DNA of 6,684 nt from Burkholderiales bacterium (GTDB taxonomy: Bacteria; Pseudomonadota; Gammaproteobacteria; Burkholderiales; Burkholderiaceae_C): NCBI GenBank assembly GCA_011390055.1, contig JAABTC010000100.1:1-6684 (forward strand). The letters are read 5' to 3'. Below are positions 1 to 5,654 of the stretch, in pieces. The notes beneath the pieces were generated by a model. The model was not told the origin of the DNA and ran no database searches. It saw nothing but the letters and a program-made list of their open reading frames with translations. The position numbers and the translations under genes were made by a program. Each line of letters begins with the position of its first letter. The first letter of the stretch is position 1.

Positions 1-732
1 CTGCTCAGCGGCGGCGCCGAGCAGAGCCGCGACCTGCCGGTGCCCGGCCGCGAGCTCGACGGCGTGCATTTCGCGATGGAATTCCTGCCGCAGCAGAACA
101 AGGTGGTGGCCGGCGACAAGCTCAAGGGCCAGCTGATGGCCACCGGCAAGCACGTCATCGTGATCGGCGGCGGGGACACCGGCAGCGATTGTGTCGGCAC
201 CAGCAACCGCCACGGCGCGGCCAGCGTCACCCAGTTCGAGCTGCTGCCGCAGCCGCCGGAACAGGAGAACAAGCCGCTGGTCTGGCCCTACTGGCCGATC
301 AAGATGCGCACCAGCTCGAGCCACGAGGAAGGCTGCCAGCGGGAATTCGCCATCGCCACCAAGGAGTTGATCGGCCATGAAGGCAAGGTCACCGCATTGA
401 AGACGGTCCGCGTCGAGTGGCAGGGCGGGAAGATGGTCGAGGTGGCGGGCAGCGAGCAGACCCTGAAGGCCGACCTGGTGCTGCTGGCGATGGGCTTCGT
501 CAGCCCGCTGACCCCGGTGCTGGAAGCCTTCGGCGTCGAGCGCGACCCGCGCGGCAATGCACGCGCGCCGACCGACGGGGCGGCCAGCTACCGCACCAAC
601 GTCGACAAGGTGTTCGCCGCCGGCGACATGCGCCGCGGGCAGAGCCTGGTGGTCTGGGCCATCCGGGAGGGCCGCCAGGCCGCACGCGCGATCGACGAGT
701 CGCTGATGGGAGCGAGCACGCTGCCGCGTTGA
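1..732 (+). CDS. gltD: Glutamate synthase (NADPH) small subunit, C-terminal part (5' end outside window)
   Basis: This is the beta subunit of NADPH-dependent glutamate synthase, which passes electrons from NADPH through FAD and Fe-S centres to the large subunit GltB, where glutamine and 2-oxoglutarate become two glutamates. The frame is open from base 1 and gives 243 residues before TGA, roughly half of the usual 470-490, so the N-terminal Fe-S region lies upstream of the window. A Rossmann nucleotide-binding segment is visible at visible-residues 50-70 (HVIVIGGGDTGSDC), followed by the typical W-P-Y-W-P / SSSHEEG stretch (about 95-111). The C-terminal FAD-contacting segment is at about 199-232 (TNVDKVFAAGDMRRGQSLVV). 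gltB is expected just upstream. Similar FAD/NADPH subunits occur in other enzymes (dihydropyrimidine dehydrogenase, AegA-like proteins), but the ending and the mla neighbourhood fit GltD. Confidence 0.95.
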   Translation: MLSGGAEQSRDLPVPGRELDGVHFAMEFLPQQNKVVAGDKLKGQLMATGKHVIVIGGGDTGSDCVGTSNRHGAASVTQFELLPQPPEQENKPLVWPYWPIKMRTSSSHEEGCQREFAIATKELIGHEGKVTALKTVRVEWQGGKMVEVAGSEQTLKADLVLLAMGFVSPLTPVLEAFGVERDPRGNARAPTDGAASYRTNVDKVFAAGDMRRGQSLVVWAIREGRQAARAIDESLMGASTLPR

Positions 733-852
733 TGAACAGCCCCAAGCTCGCTGCGGTCGCCTAGGGCAATCCCGCATACGCCCGGGCAGCCGTGCGAGAA
801 TGCGGCGCTCAAAAATCACCCGCGCCCTGGCCGACACGGCCCGCCACGCTGC
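733..852 (+). promoter_or_regulatory. gltD-mlaF intergenic gap with possible extended -10 promoter (TGCGAGAAT, 793-801)
   Basis: This 120-bp gap separates gltD from the mla cluster and is the only sizeable spacer before mlaF. TGCGAGAAT at 793-801 reads as an extended -10 (TGn followed by GAGAAT, four of six matches to TATAAT). I see no good -35 about 17 bp upstream (CGCATA at 773-778 is poor). A start near 808 would leave a leader of about 45 nt before mlaF. No hairpin followed by a T-run was found, so there is no visible terminator after gltD and read-through from gltBD is possible. The call is a motif reading by eye only. Confidence 0.3.
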
Positions 853-1686
853 TTGAACCACGATACCCTGATCGAGCTCGACCGCGTCACGTTCGGCTAC
901 GACCCGAGCCGGACCATCCTCGAGGACGTCAGCCTGCGCTTTGCGCGCGGCAAGGTCACGGCCATCCTCGGCGGCTCGGGCAGCGGCAAGACCACCCTGC
1001 TGCGCCTGATCGGCGGCATCGCCGCGGCCAGCAAAGGCCGCGTGTCGTTCGACGGCGAGGCGATCGATGCGCGCGACCGCGGTCAGTTGCTGCGCCTGCG
1101 CCGGCGCATGGGCATGCTGTTCCAGTTCGGCGCCCTCTTCACCGACCTGACGGTGTTCGACAACGTCGCCTTCCCGCTGCGCGAACACTCCGGCCTTTCG
1201 GAAGCGATGGTGCGTGACATCGTGCTGATGAAGCTGCACGCCGTGGGCTTGCGCGGCGCGGCCGACCTGCGCATCGCCGAGGTGTCGGGCGGCATGGCGC
1301 GGCGGGTGGCCCTGGCCCGCGCGATTGCCCTGGACCCCGATCTGATCATGTACGACGAGCCCTTCGCGGGCCTCGACCTGATCTCGATGGGGGTGGCCGC
1401 CAAGCTCATCCGCACCCTCAACGGCGCCACCGGCGCCACCTCGCTCGTCGTTTCGCACGACGTGCGGGAATGCATGGCCATCAGCGACCACGTCATCCTG
1501 CTGGCCAGCGGCGGGCGCATCGTGGCGCAGGGCACTCCGGCCGAACTGATGACCTCGTCCGACCCGGAAACCCGACAGTTCGTGCTCGGCGAACCCGACG
1601 GGCCGGTCAAGTTCCACTACCCCTCGCGAACGCTGGCCGAAGACTACGGCGTCACGGCGCCCGCGCTGGAGGAGACCGCGTCTTGA
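853..1686 (+). CDS. mlaF: Phospholipid ABC transporter ATPase MlaF
   Basis: This is the cytoplasmic ATPase of the MlaFEDB complex, which powers phospholipid movement between the inner membrane and MlaC to keep the outer membrane asymmetric. The 277 residues carry a complete ABC domain: Walker A at 40-47 (GGSGSGKT), Q-loop Q91, an MlaF-type signature at 144-151 (VSGGMARR), Walker B at 163-169 (DLIMYDE), D-loop at 172-175 (AGLD) and H-loop H202. The GGMARR signature and the C-terminal DGPVKFHYPS stretch (249-258) are typical of MlaF rather than of other ABC ATPases. The start is TTG at 853, placed by family N-terminus (NHDTLIELDRVTFGY). No ATG or GTG lies suitably near in frame and no clear Shine-Dalgarno precedes it, so the exact start is less certain than the gene. 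Its stop overlaps the mlaE start by 4 bp. Confidence 0.95.
   Translation: MNHDTLIELDRVTFGYDPSRTILEDVSLRFARGKVTAILGGSGSGKTTLLRLIGGIAAASKGRVSFDGEAIDARDRGQLLRLRRRMGMLFQFGALFTDLTVFDNVAFPLREHSGLSEAMVRDIVLMKLHAVGLRGAADLRIAEVSGGMARRVALARAIALDPDLIMYDEPFAGLDLISMGVAAKLIRTLNGATGATSLVVSHDVRECMAISDHVILLASGGRIVAQGTPAELMTSSDPETRQFVLGEPDGPVKFHYPSRTLAEDYGVTAPALEETAS
1668..1674 (+). promoter_or_regulatory. Ribosome binding site deciding the TTG start of mlaE
   Basis: GGAGGAG lies inside the last codons of mlaF and ends 8 nt before TTG at 1683. It is a near-perfect Shine-Dalgarno and supports the TTG start over the far-upstream in-frame start at 1470, which would run through most of the last quarter of mlaF. 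Confidence 0.75.
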
Positions 1687-2468
1687 TCGTCGATGCCGTC
1701 ACGAACCTCGGAGCGGGCAGCCTGCGCGTGGTGCGCACGTTTGGCCGCGCCGCGCTGTTCTTTGTCGACCTGGTGGCTCATGTGCCGGACGCGCTGCGCC
1801 GCTTCAGCCTGGTGGTGCGGCAGATCCACGCCATCGGCAACCGCTCGCTGCTGATCATCCTGGCCTCGGGGCTGGCGGTCGGCTTCGTGCTGGCACTGCA
1901 GATGTATTACGCGCTCGTGACCTATGGCGCCACCGAGTCGCTCGGCCTGATCGTCAACCTGTCGCTGGTGCGCGAGCTCGGGCCCGTCGTCACGGCGCTG
2001 CTGTTCGCCGGCCGCGCGGGCACGTCGCTCACCGCCGAGATCGGCCTGATGAAAGCCGGCGAGCAGCTCTCGGCGATGGAGATGATGGCGGTCGACCCGC
2101 GCAGCCGCGTGCTGGCGCCGCGGTTCGTGGGCGGCGTCATCTCGATGCCCCTGCTGGCCGTGCTGTTCTCGGCCATCGGTATCCTCGGGGCCTGGGTCGT
2201 CGGCGTGTTGCTGATCGGTCTGGACTCGGGCAACTTCTGGTCGTTGATGCAGACTCGCGTCGATGTGTGGCGCGACGTGGGCAATGGCGTCTTCAAGAGT
2301 TTCGCGTTCGGCATCGTCTGCACCGCCGTGGCGCTGTACCAGGGCTACGAGACCCAGGCCACGCCCGAAGGCGTGGCGTATGCGACCACCCGCACGGTGG
2401 TGGTCTCGTCGCTGACGGTGCTGGCCCTCGACTTCATGTTGACCGCGCTGATGTTCTCGCGCCCCTGA
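1683..2468 (+). CDS. mlaE: Phospholipid ABC transporter permease MlaE
   Basis: This is the integral inner-membrane permease of MlaFEDB, through which lipid moves between the membrane and the MlaD ring. From TTG at 1683 it is 261 residues, the usual family length (about 260). The hallmark block at 97-139 (RELGPVVTALLFAGRAGTSL, then AEIGLMKAGEQLSAMEMM and AVDP) includes the E-I-G-x-M coupling region that contacts the ATPase. Hydrophobic segments appear at about 57-78, 148-180, 203-220 and 238-258, with an amphipathic N-terminal helix before them. The frame also stays open upstream to 1470, but that part is a shadow of mlaF and lacks family resemblance. Start choice rests on the strong GGAGGAG 8 nt upstream and the TTGA overlap with the mlaF stop, which suggests translational coupling. 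Confidence 0.95.
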   Translation: MIVDAVTNLGAGSLRVVRTFGRAALFFVDLVAHVPDALRRFSLVVRQIHAIGNRSLLIILASGLAVGFVLALQMYYALVTYGATESLGLIVNLSLVRELGPVVTALLFAGRAGTSLTAEIGLMKAGEQLSAMEMMAVDPRSRVLAPRFVGGVISMPLLAVLFSAIGILGAWVVGVLLIGLDSGNFWSLMQTRVDVWRDVGNGVFKSFAFGIVCTAVALYQGYETQATPEGVAYATTRTVVVSSLTVLALDFMLTALMFSRP

Positions 2469-2473
2469 TTGTC

Positions 2474-2477
2474 GGAG
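2474..2477 (+). promoter_or_regulatory. Ribosome binding site deciding the ATG start of mlaD
   Basis: GGAG sits 6 nt before ATG at 2484 in the 15-bp gap after mlaE. It lies downstream of the alternative TTG at 2469, so it supports 2484 as the real start. Confidence 0.65.
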
Positions 2478-2483
2478 ATCCCC

Positions 2484-3011
2484 ATGAGTCGTAGAAACCT
2501 CGAAATGATGGTCGGCGCGTTCGTGCTGCTGGGCATTGCCGCGCTGCTGTTCCTGGCCCTCAAGGCCGCCAACCTGGCGAGCTTCGGCGAGCACAACCAG
2601 GGCTACACCGTCACCGCCAAGTTCGACAACATCGGCGGGCTGAAGGCGCGTGCGCCGGTGCGCAGCGCGGGCGTCACGGTGGGGCGGGTGCGCAGCATCA
2701 CGCTCGACCTGAAGACCTACCAAGGCCTGGTCACGATGCAGATCGACGACGGCGTTCGTTTCCCCAAGGATTCGTCCGCCAAGATCCTCACCGCGGGGCT
2801 GCTGGGCGACCAGTACATCGGCCTCGAGGCCGGCGCCGACGACAAGGAACTGGCCCCGGGCGACGTCATCACGCAGACCCAATCGGCGGTGGTGCTCGAA
2901 AATTTGATCGGTCAGATGATCTTCAACAAGGCGGCCGACGCGGGCACGAGCGGTGCCGCTGCTGCGGCCCCGACGCCCCTGGCCGCAGCCAGCGGAGTGG
3001 TCGCTAAATGA
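2484..3011 (+). CDS. mlaD: Outer-membrane lipid asymmetry protein MlaD (MCE domain)
   Basis: MlaD is a single-pass inner-membrane protein whose periplasmic MCE domains form a hexameric ring, guiding phospholipids between MlaE and the carrier MlaC. The 175 residues (family about 150-185) start with a short basic N-terminus and one membrane helix at about 8-28. The MCE domain follows at about 39-117, with the characteristic FDNIGGLKARAPVRSAGVTVG segment (47-67) and the pore-loop region ILTAGLLGDQYIGLE (101-115). The hydrophobic pair L106-L107 falls where the E. coli pore loop has Leu-Leu (from memory). A helical part (about 135-150) precedes an Ala/Thr/Pro-rich tail of about 25 residues that is probably disordered. 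ATG at 2484 is chosen over TTG at 2469 because GGAG lies between them. Its TGA overlaps the mlaA ATG by 4 bp. Confidence 0.95.
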   Translation: MSRRNLEMMVGAFVLLGIAALLFLALKAANLASFGEHNQGYTVTAKFDNIGGLKARAPVRSAGVTVGRVRSITLDLKTYQGLVTMQIDDGVRFPKDSSAKILTAGLLGDQYIGLEAGADDKELAPGDVITQTQSAVVLENLIGQMIFNKAADAGTSGAAAAAPTPLAAASGVVAK

Positions 3012-3769
3012 AACGTGTGTTGAGGGTAGCGGCCGTGGTGCTGGCGGCCACGGCGGGCCCGACGCTGGCCCAGTCGGCCAAGGATCCGGTCGAAGGTTGG
3101 AACCGCGCGGTCTTCGGCTTCAACGAAGGCCTGGACAAGGCGGTGCTGAAGCCGGTGGCCGAGGGTTACCGCGCGGTGGTGCCCGAGCTGGTGCGCAACG
3201 GCGTCACCAATGTCTTCGCCAACATCGGCGACGGCTGGTCGGCGATCAACCAGTTGCTGCAGGGCAAGCCGGTGGCAGCGGCCGAGATGACCATGCGCGT
3301 GGCCACCAACACGCTGTTCGGCCTGGGCGGGCTGTTCGACGTGGCCAGCGACCTGGGCATCGAGCGCCGCACCGAAGACTTCGGCCAGACGCTGGGCCGC
3401 TGGGGCCTGCCCGCGGGGCCCTACCTGGTGCTGCCGGTGCTCGGCCCGTCGTCGGTGCGTGACACCGCCGCGCTGCCGATCGACCTGCAGTGGAGCGCCA
3501 GCGCGCTCACCAGCGACAGCGGCACCGCCGCGGGCCTGACCACGCTGCGCATCGTCGATGTCCGCACCAACCTGCTCAGCGCCGGCCGCCTGCTCGACGA
3601 GATCGCGCTGGACAAATATGTGTTCGTGCGTGACGGCTACCTGACGCGTCGCCAGAGTCAGGTCTACGACGGGGAACCTCCTGCGACGAAAGACGACCAA
3701 GACGAAGCGCCGGTGCCAAAGCCCGGTGCACCCGCCCCAGCCGCGACGCCGGCCAGCGTTCCCAAGTAA
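3008..3769 (+). CDS. mlaA: MlaA/VacJ family outer-membrane component, no lipobox cysteine
   Basis: MlaA normally sits as a ring-like lipoprotein in the outer membrane, with porins, and removes misplaced phospholipids from the outer leaflet to hand them to MlaC. The 253 residues match the family along the mature part: DPVEGWNRAVFGFNEGLDK (26-44), LKPVAEGYRAVVPELVRNGV (47-66), NTLFGLGGLFDVASDLG (101-117), EDFGQTLGRWGLPAGPYLVL (123-142) and a C-terminal KYVFVRDGYL (203-212). The start ATG overlaps the mlaD stop (ATGA), with GGAG 10 nt upstream at 2994-2997. The N-terminus is a signal peptide with probable signal peptidase I cleavage after A21 (PTLA/QS). Unlike typical VacJ there is no lipobox and no cysteine anywhere in the protein. 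A charged, then Pro/Ala-rich tail of about 32 residues follows the domain. Family assignment is firm; the lack of a lipid anchor is seen directly, its consequence is inferred. Confidence 0.93.
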   Translation: MKRVLRVAAVVLAATAGPTLAQSAKDPVEGWNRAVFGFNEGLDKAVLKPVAEGYRAVVPELVRNGVTNVFANIGDGWSAINQLLQGKPVAAAEMTMRVATNTLFGLGGLFDVASDLGIERRTEDFGQTLGRWGLPAGPYLVLPVLGPSSVRDTAALPIDLQWSASALTSDSGTAAGLTTLRIVDVRTNLLSAGRLLDEIALDKYVFVRDGYLTRRQSQVYDGEPPATKDDQDEAPVPKPGAPAPAATPASVPK

Positions 3770-3846
3770 ACCCTCAGGCACCGGGCGCGTTGTAGATCAC
3801 TGTGCCCGAAATGCCCTCGATGGGCACCCATCGAAAAAGGACCTTC
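3770..3846 (+). other. mlaA-mlaC spacer with perfect inverted repeat (3817-3834)
   Basis: This 77-bp gap is the longest inside the mla cluster. It contains TCGATGGG (3817-3824), a CA centre, and CCCATCGA (3827-3834), a perfect 8-bp inverted repeat. As RNA it would fold into a 7-bp stem with a GCAC loop. The mlaC ribosome binding site AAGGA (3837-3841) starts 2 nt after the stem and lies 5 nt before the ATG. It lacks a following T-run, so it does not look like an intrinsic terminator. Possible roles are an RNA processing or stability element, translational control of mlaC, or a protein-binding palindrome. Confidence 0.6.
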
Positions 3847-4473
3847 ATGTCGTTGTTCAAGCAAGTTCTCGCTGCCGCCTCGTTGACCGTCGCCGTCGGC
3901 TTCGTTCAAGCCCAGGCGCCAGCCGCCGCCACCGGTGGCGCCGATGCCCTGATCAAGCAGGTGTCGACCGAGGTCATCGACACCGTCAAGAGCGACAAGG
4001 CGATCCAGTCGGGCGACGTCGGCAAGATCATCACGCTGGTCGACAGCAAGGTGATGCCGCACGTGAACTTCCAGCGCATGACGGCCTCGGCCGTCGGCCG
4101 CAACTGGCGCAGCGCCACGCCCGAGCAGCAGAAGCGCCTGCAGGACGAGTTCAAGACCCTGATCGTGCGCACCTACGCCGGCGCGCTGACGCAGGTGAAA
4201 GACCAGACCGTGCAGCTCAAGCCGTTCCGCGCTGCCGCCGAAGACAGCGAAGTTGTCGTGCGCACCGAAGTGCGCGGCAAGGGCGAGCCGATCCAGCTCG
4301 ACTACCGCCTCGAGAAGTCGCCCGCTGGCTGGAAGATCTACGACGTCAACGTGCTCGGGGTCTGGCTGGTCGAACAGTACAAGTCGAGCTTTGCGCAGGA
4401 GATCGGCAGCGGTGGGGTCGACGGCCTGATCGCCAAACTGGCCGAGCGCAACAAGGCGGCCGCCAAGACCTGA
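3847..4473 (+). CDS. mlaC: Periplasmic phospholipid-binding protein MlaC
   Basis: MlaC is the soluble periplasmic shuttle that carries phospholipid between MlaA at the outer membrane and MlaD at the inner membrane. The 208 residues match the usual length (about 210). A signal peptide covers about 1-23, with likely cleavage after VQAQA. The Tol-tolerance/MlaC domain follows, with recognisable segments VMPHVNFQRMTASAVGRNWR (69-88), TPEQQKRLQDEFKTLIVRTY (91-110) and GWKIYDVNVLGVWLVEQYKS (161-180), the last being the conserved end motif of the family. ATG at 3847 is preceded by AAGGA with 5-nt spacing. A GTG in frame at 3802 would add 15 residues before the signal peptide and falls in the inverted-repeat region, so it is rejected. 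mlaB follows after 5 bp. Confidence 0.95.
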   Translation: MSLFKQVLAAASLTVAVGFVQAQAPAAATGGADALIKQVSTEVIDTVKSDKAIQSGDVGKIITLVDSKVMPHVNFQRMTASAVGRNWRSATPEQQKRLQDEFKTLIVRTYAGALTQVKDQTVQLKPFRAAAEDSEVVVRTEVRGKGEPIQLDYRLEKSPAGWKIYDVNVLGVWLVEQYKSSFAQEIGSGGVDGLIAKLAERNKAAAKT

Positions 4474-4478
4474 CGTCG

Positions 4479-4799
4479 ATGCCCGCTCTGCCTGCGTCAT
4501 TGACCATCGCGGTGCTCGGCGTGCCGGGCGCGGAAGAGGCCGCGGTGCAAGCCTTGCTGGCCGAGGCGACCGCCGACGCTGCGGCGGGCGAGCGCATCTT
4601 GGTCGACGCTTCCGCGTTGACCGATTTCGACAGCAGCGCCATCGCGCTGCTGCTCCAGGCCCAGCGTCAGGCCCAGGCCCTCGGCCGCAGCCTCACGGTG
4701 ACTGCTCCGCCGCGCGCGATGGTCGAGCTGGCCACCTTGTACGGCGTGGCCGAATTGCTGGGCTTGTCGCTGGAAGAAGCGCCGCTCATTCCGGCTTGA
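4479..4799 (+). CDS. mlaB: STAS-domain subunit MlaB
   Basis: MlaB is the small cytoplasmic STAS protein that binds MlaF and is needed for stable, active MlaFEDB. The 106 residues form one STAS domain. The core strand and loop ILVDASALTDFDSSAIALLL (40-59) carries D51-S52-S53, at the position where STAS proteins have a conserved Ser/Thr and where E. coli MlaB has a functionally important Thr. The helix AQRQAQALGRSLTVTAPPRA (61-80) and GVAELLGL (89-96) complete the fold. The gene lies 5 bp after mlaC and has no clear Shine-Dalgarno of its own, so coupled translation is likely. Its last 14 bp overlap, tail to tail, the end of the RpiR-family gene on the other strand. The same frame is open far upstream through mlaC, but that part is a shadow of mlaC. 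Confidence 0.9.
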   Translation: MPALPASLTIAVLGVPGAEEAAVQALLAEATADAAAGERILVDASALTDFDSSAIALLLQAQRQAQALGRSLTVTAPPRAMVELATLYGVAELLGLSLEEAPLIPA

Positions 4800-5652
4800 C
4801 GTAGCGCTTGGCGCGCAGGTTGCGCTTGATCTCGGCCAGCAGCGGCCGCAGTCCGGCGCCCAGGCGCAGCGCCACGCCGGTGGTCAGGATGTCGATGATC
4901 ACCAGGTGCAGCAGGCGCGACACCATCGGGCTGTAGCGGTCGTAGTCTTCCGGATGGTCGGCGGCCAGCAGGATCTGCTGCGGCCCCGGTGCGGCGCGCG
5001 CCAGCGGCGAAGCGCTGGCGGTGATCAGGATCGTCGTCGCGCCCTTGCGCCGGGCCACGTCGGCGGCATCCAGCAGGTCACGGCTGCGTCCGGAATTGGA
5101 GATCACGACGGCGCAGTCGCCCGGTTGCAGCATCGTGGCGCTCATCAGCTGCACATGTCCGTCGCTGACGGCGTTCGAGGCCACCCCCAGGCGGAAGAAC
5201 TTGTGCTGCGCATCCTGCGCCACGATGCCCGAGTTGCCGACGCCGTAGAACTCGATGCGGCGGCCGCTTCGGCATGCCGAGGCCAGCGCCTCGATCGCGC
5301 GCTCGAAGGCATGCCCGGCCGCGTCGTTGCGGTACTTCAGCAGCGCGCTGACCGCGTTGTCGATCACTTTCACGACGATGTCGTCGGGCTTGTCGTCCTC
5401 GTCGACCGCGCGGTGCACGAACGGCACGCCCTCGTTCACCGATCCGGCCAGCTTGCGCTTGAAATCGGCCAGGCCGTCGTAACCCACGCTGCGACAAAAG
5501 CGCACCACCGTCGGCTTGCTGACGTTCGAGCGTTCGGCCAGGGTCGTGATCGGCAGGCTGGCGAAGCTGCGCGCGTCGGCCAGCACCAGCTTGGCCACCC
5601 GCTGCTCGGCCGGCGGCAGCGCCGGCAGCGCCGCGTGGATGCGTTCGAGCAT
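4786..5652 (-). CDS. RpiR/HexR-like transcriptional regulator (HTH + SIS domain)
   Basis: This is a sugar-phosphate-responsive DNA-binding regulator of the MurR/RpiR family. The 288 residues show an N-terminal HTH_6 domain (about 1-77) with the recognition segment ITTLAERSNVSKPTVVRFCR (35-54). A SIS sugar-phosphate-binding domain follows (about 128-258), including FYGVGNSGIVAQDAQHKFFR (135-154) and the phosphate-loop motif ISNSGRSRDL (184-193). The overall pattern, including DAQHKFFR and RYSPMVSRLLHL near 239-250, resembles HexR, which controls central sugar metabolism, often in response to 2-keto-3-deoxy-6-phosphogluconate. The effector here is inferred, so no symbol is given. ATG at 5652 is chosen because LERIHAALPALPPAEQRV is the usual family start; TTG at 5667 would add only five residues. 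It lies 2 bp after the stop of the upstream gene, and no strong Shine-Dalgarno is seen. Confidence 0.9.
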   Translation of the reverse strand: MLERIHAALPALPPAEQRVAKLVLADARSFASLPITTLAERSNVSKPTVVRFCRSVGYDGLADFKRKLAGSVNEGVPFVHRAVDEDDKPDDIVVKVIDNAVSALLKYRNDAAGHAFERAIEALASACRSGRRIEFYGVGNSGIVAQDAQHKFFRLGVASNAVSDGHVQLMSATMLQPGDCAVVISNSGRSRDLLDAADVARRKGATTILITASASPLARAAPGPQQILLAADHPEDYDRYSPMVSRLLHLVIIDILTTGVALRLGAGLRPLLAEIKRNLRAKRYVKPE

Positions 5653-5654
5653 CG

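Noticed and set aside
732..764. Ten-codon ORF starting at the TGATG that ends gltD (MNSPKLAAVA)
   Set aside because: The stop/start overlap looks like coupling, but the peptide is too short to judge, has no ribosome binding site of its own and no recognisable feature.
1644..2882. Long open frame (412 codons) on the minus strand across mlaE and mlaD
   Set aside because: It is antisense to two clearly conserved genes. Its translation is rich in His, Gln, Arg and Asp in the way expected from reading GC-biased codons backwards, and no domain is recognisable.
3801..3840. Intrinsic terminator between mlaA and mlaC
   Set aside because: The hairpin is followed by A-rich sequence on the plus strand, not T, so it does not meet the usual pattern.
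3802..3846. N-terminal extension of mlaC from GTG at 3802
   Set aside because: It would put 15 hydrophilic residues before a normal signal peptide, while ATG at 3847 has a good AAGGA at 5 nt.
2912..4500. Two long minus-strand open frames opposite mlaA and mlaC
   Set aside because: Same reason: GC-skewed third positions remove stop codons on the opposite strand. No motif or ribosome binding site supports them.
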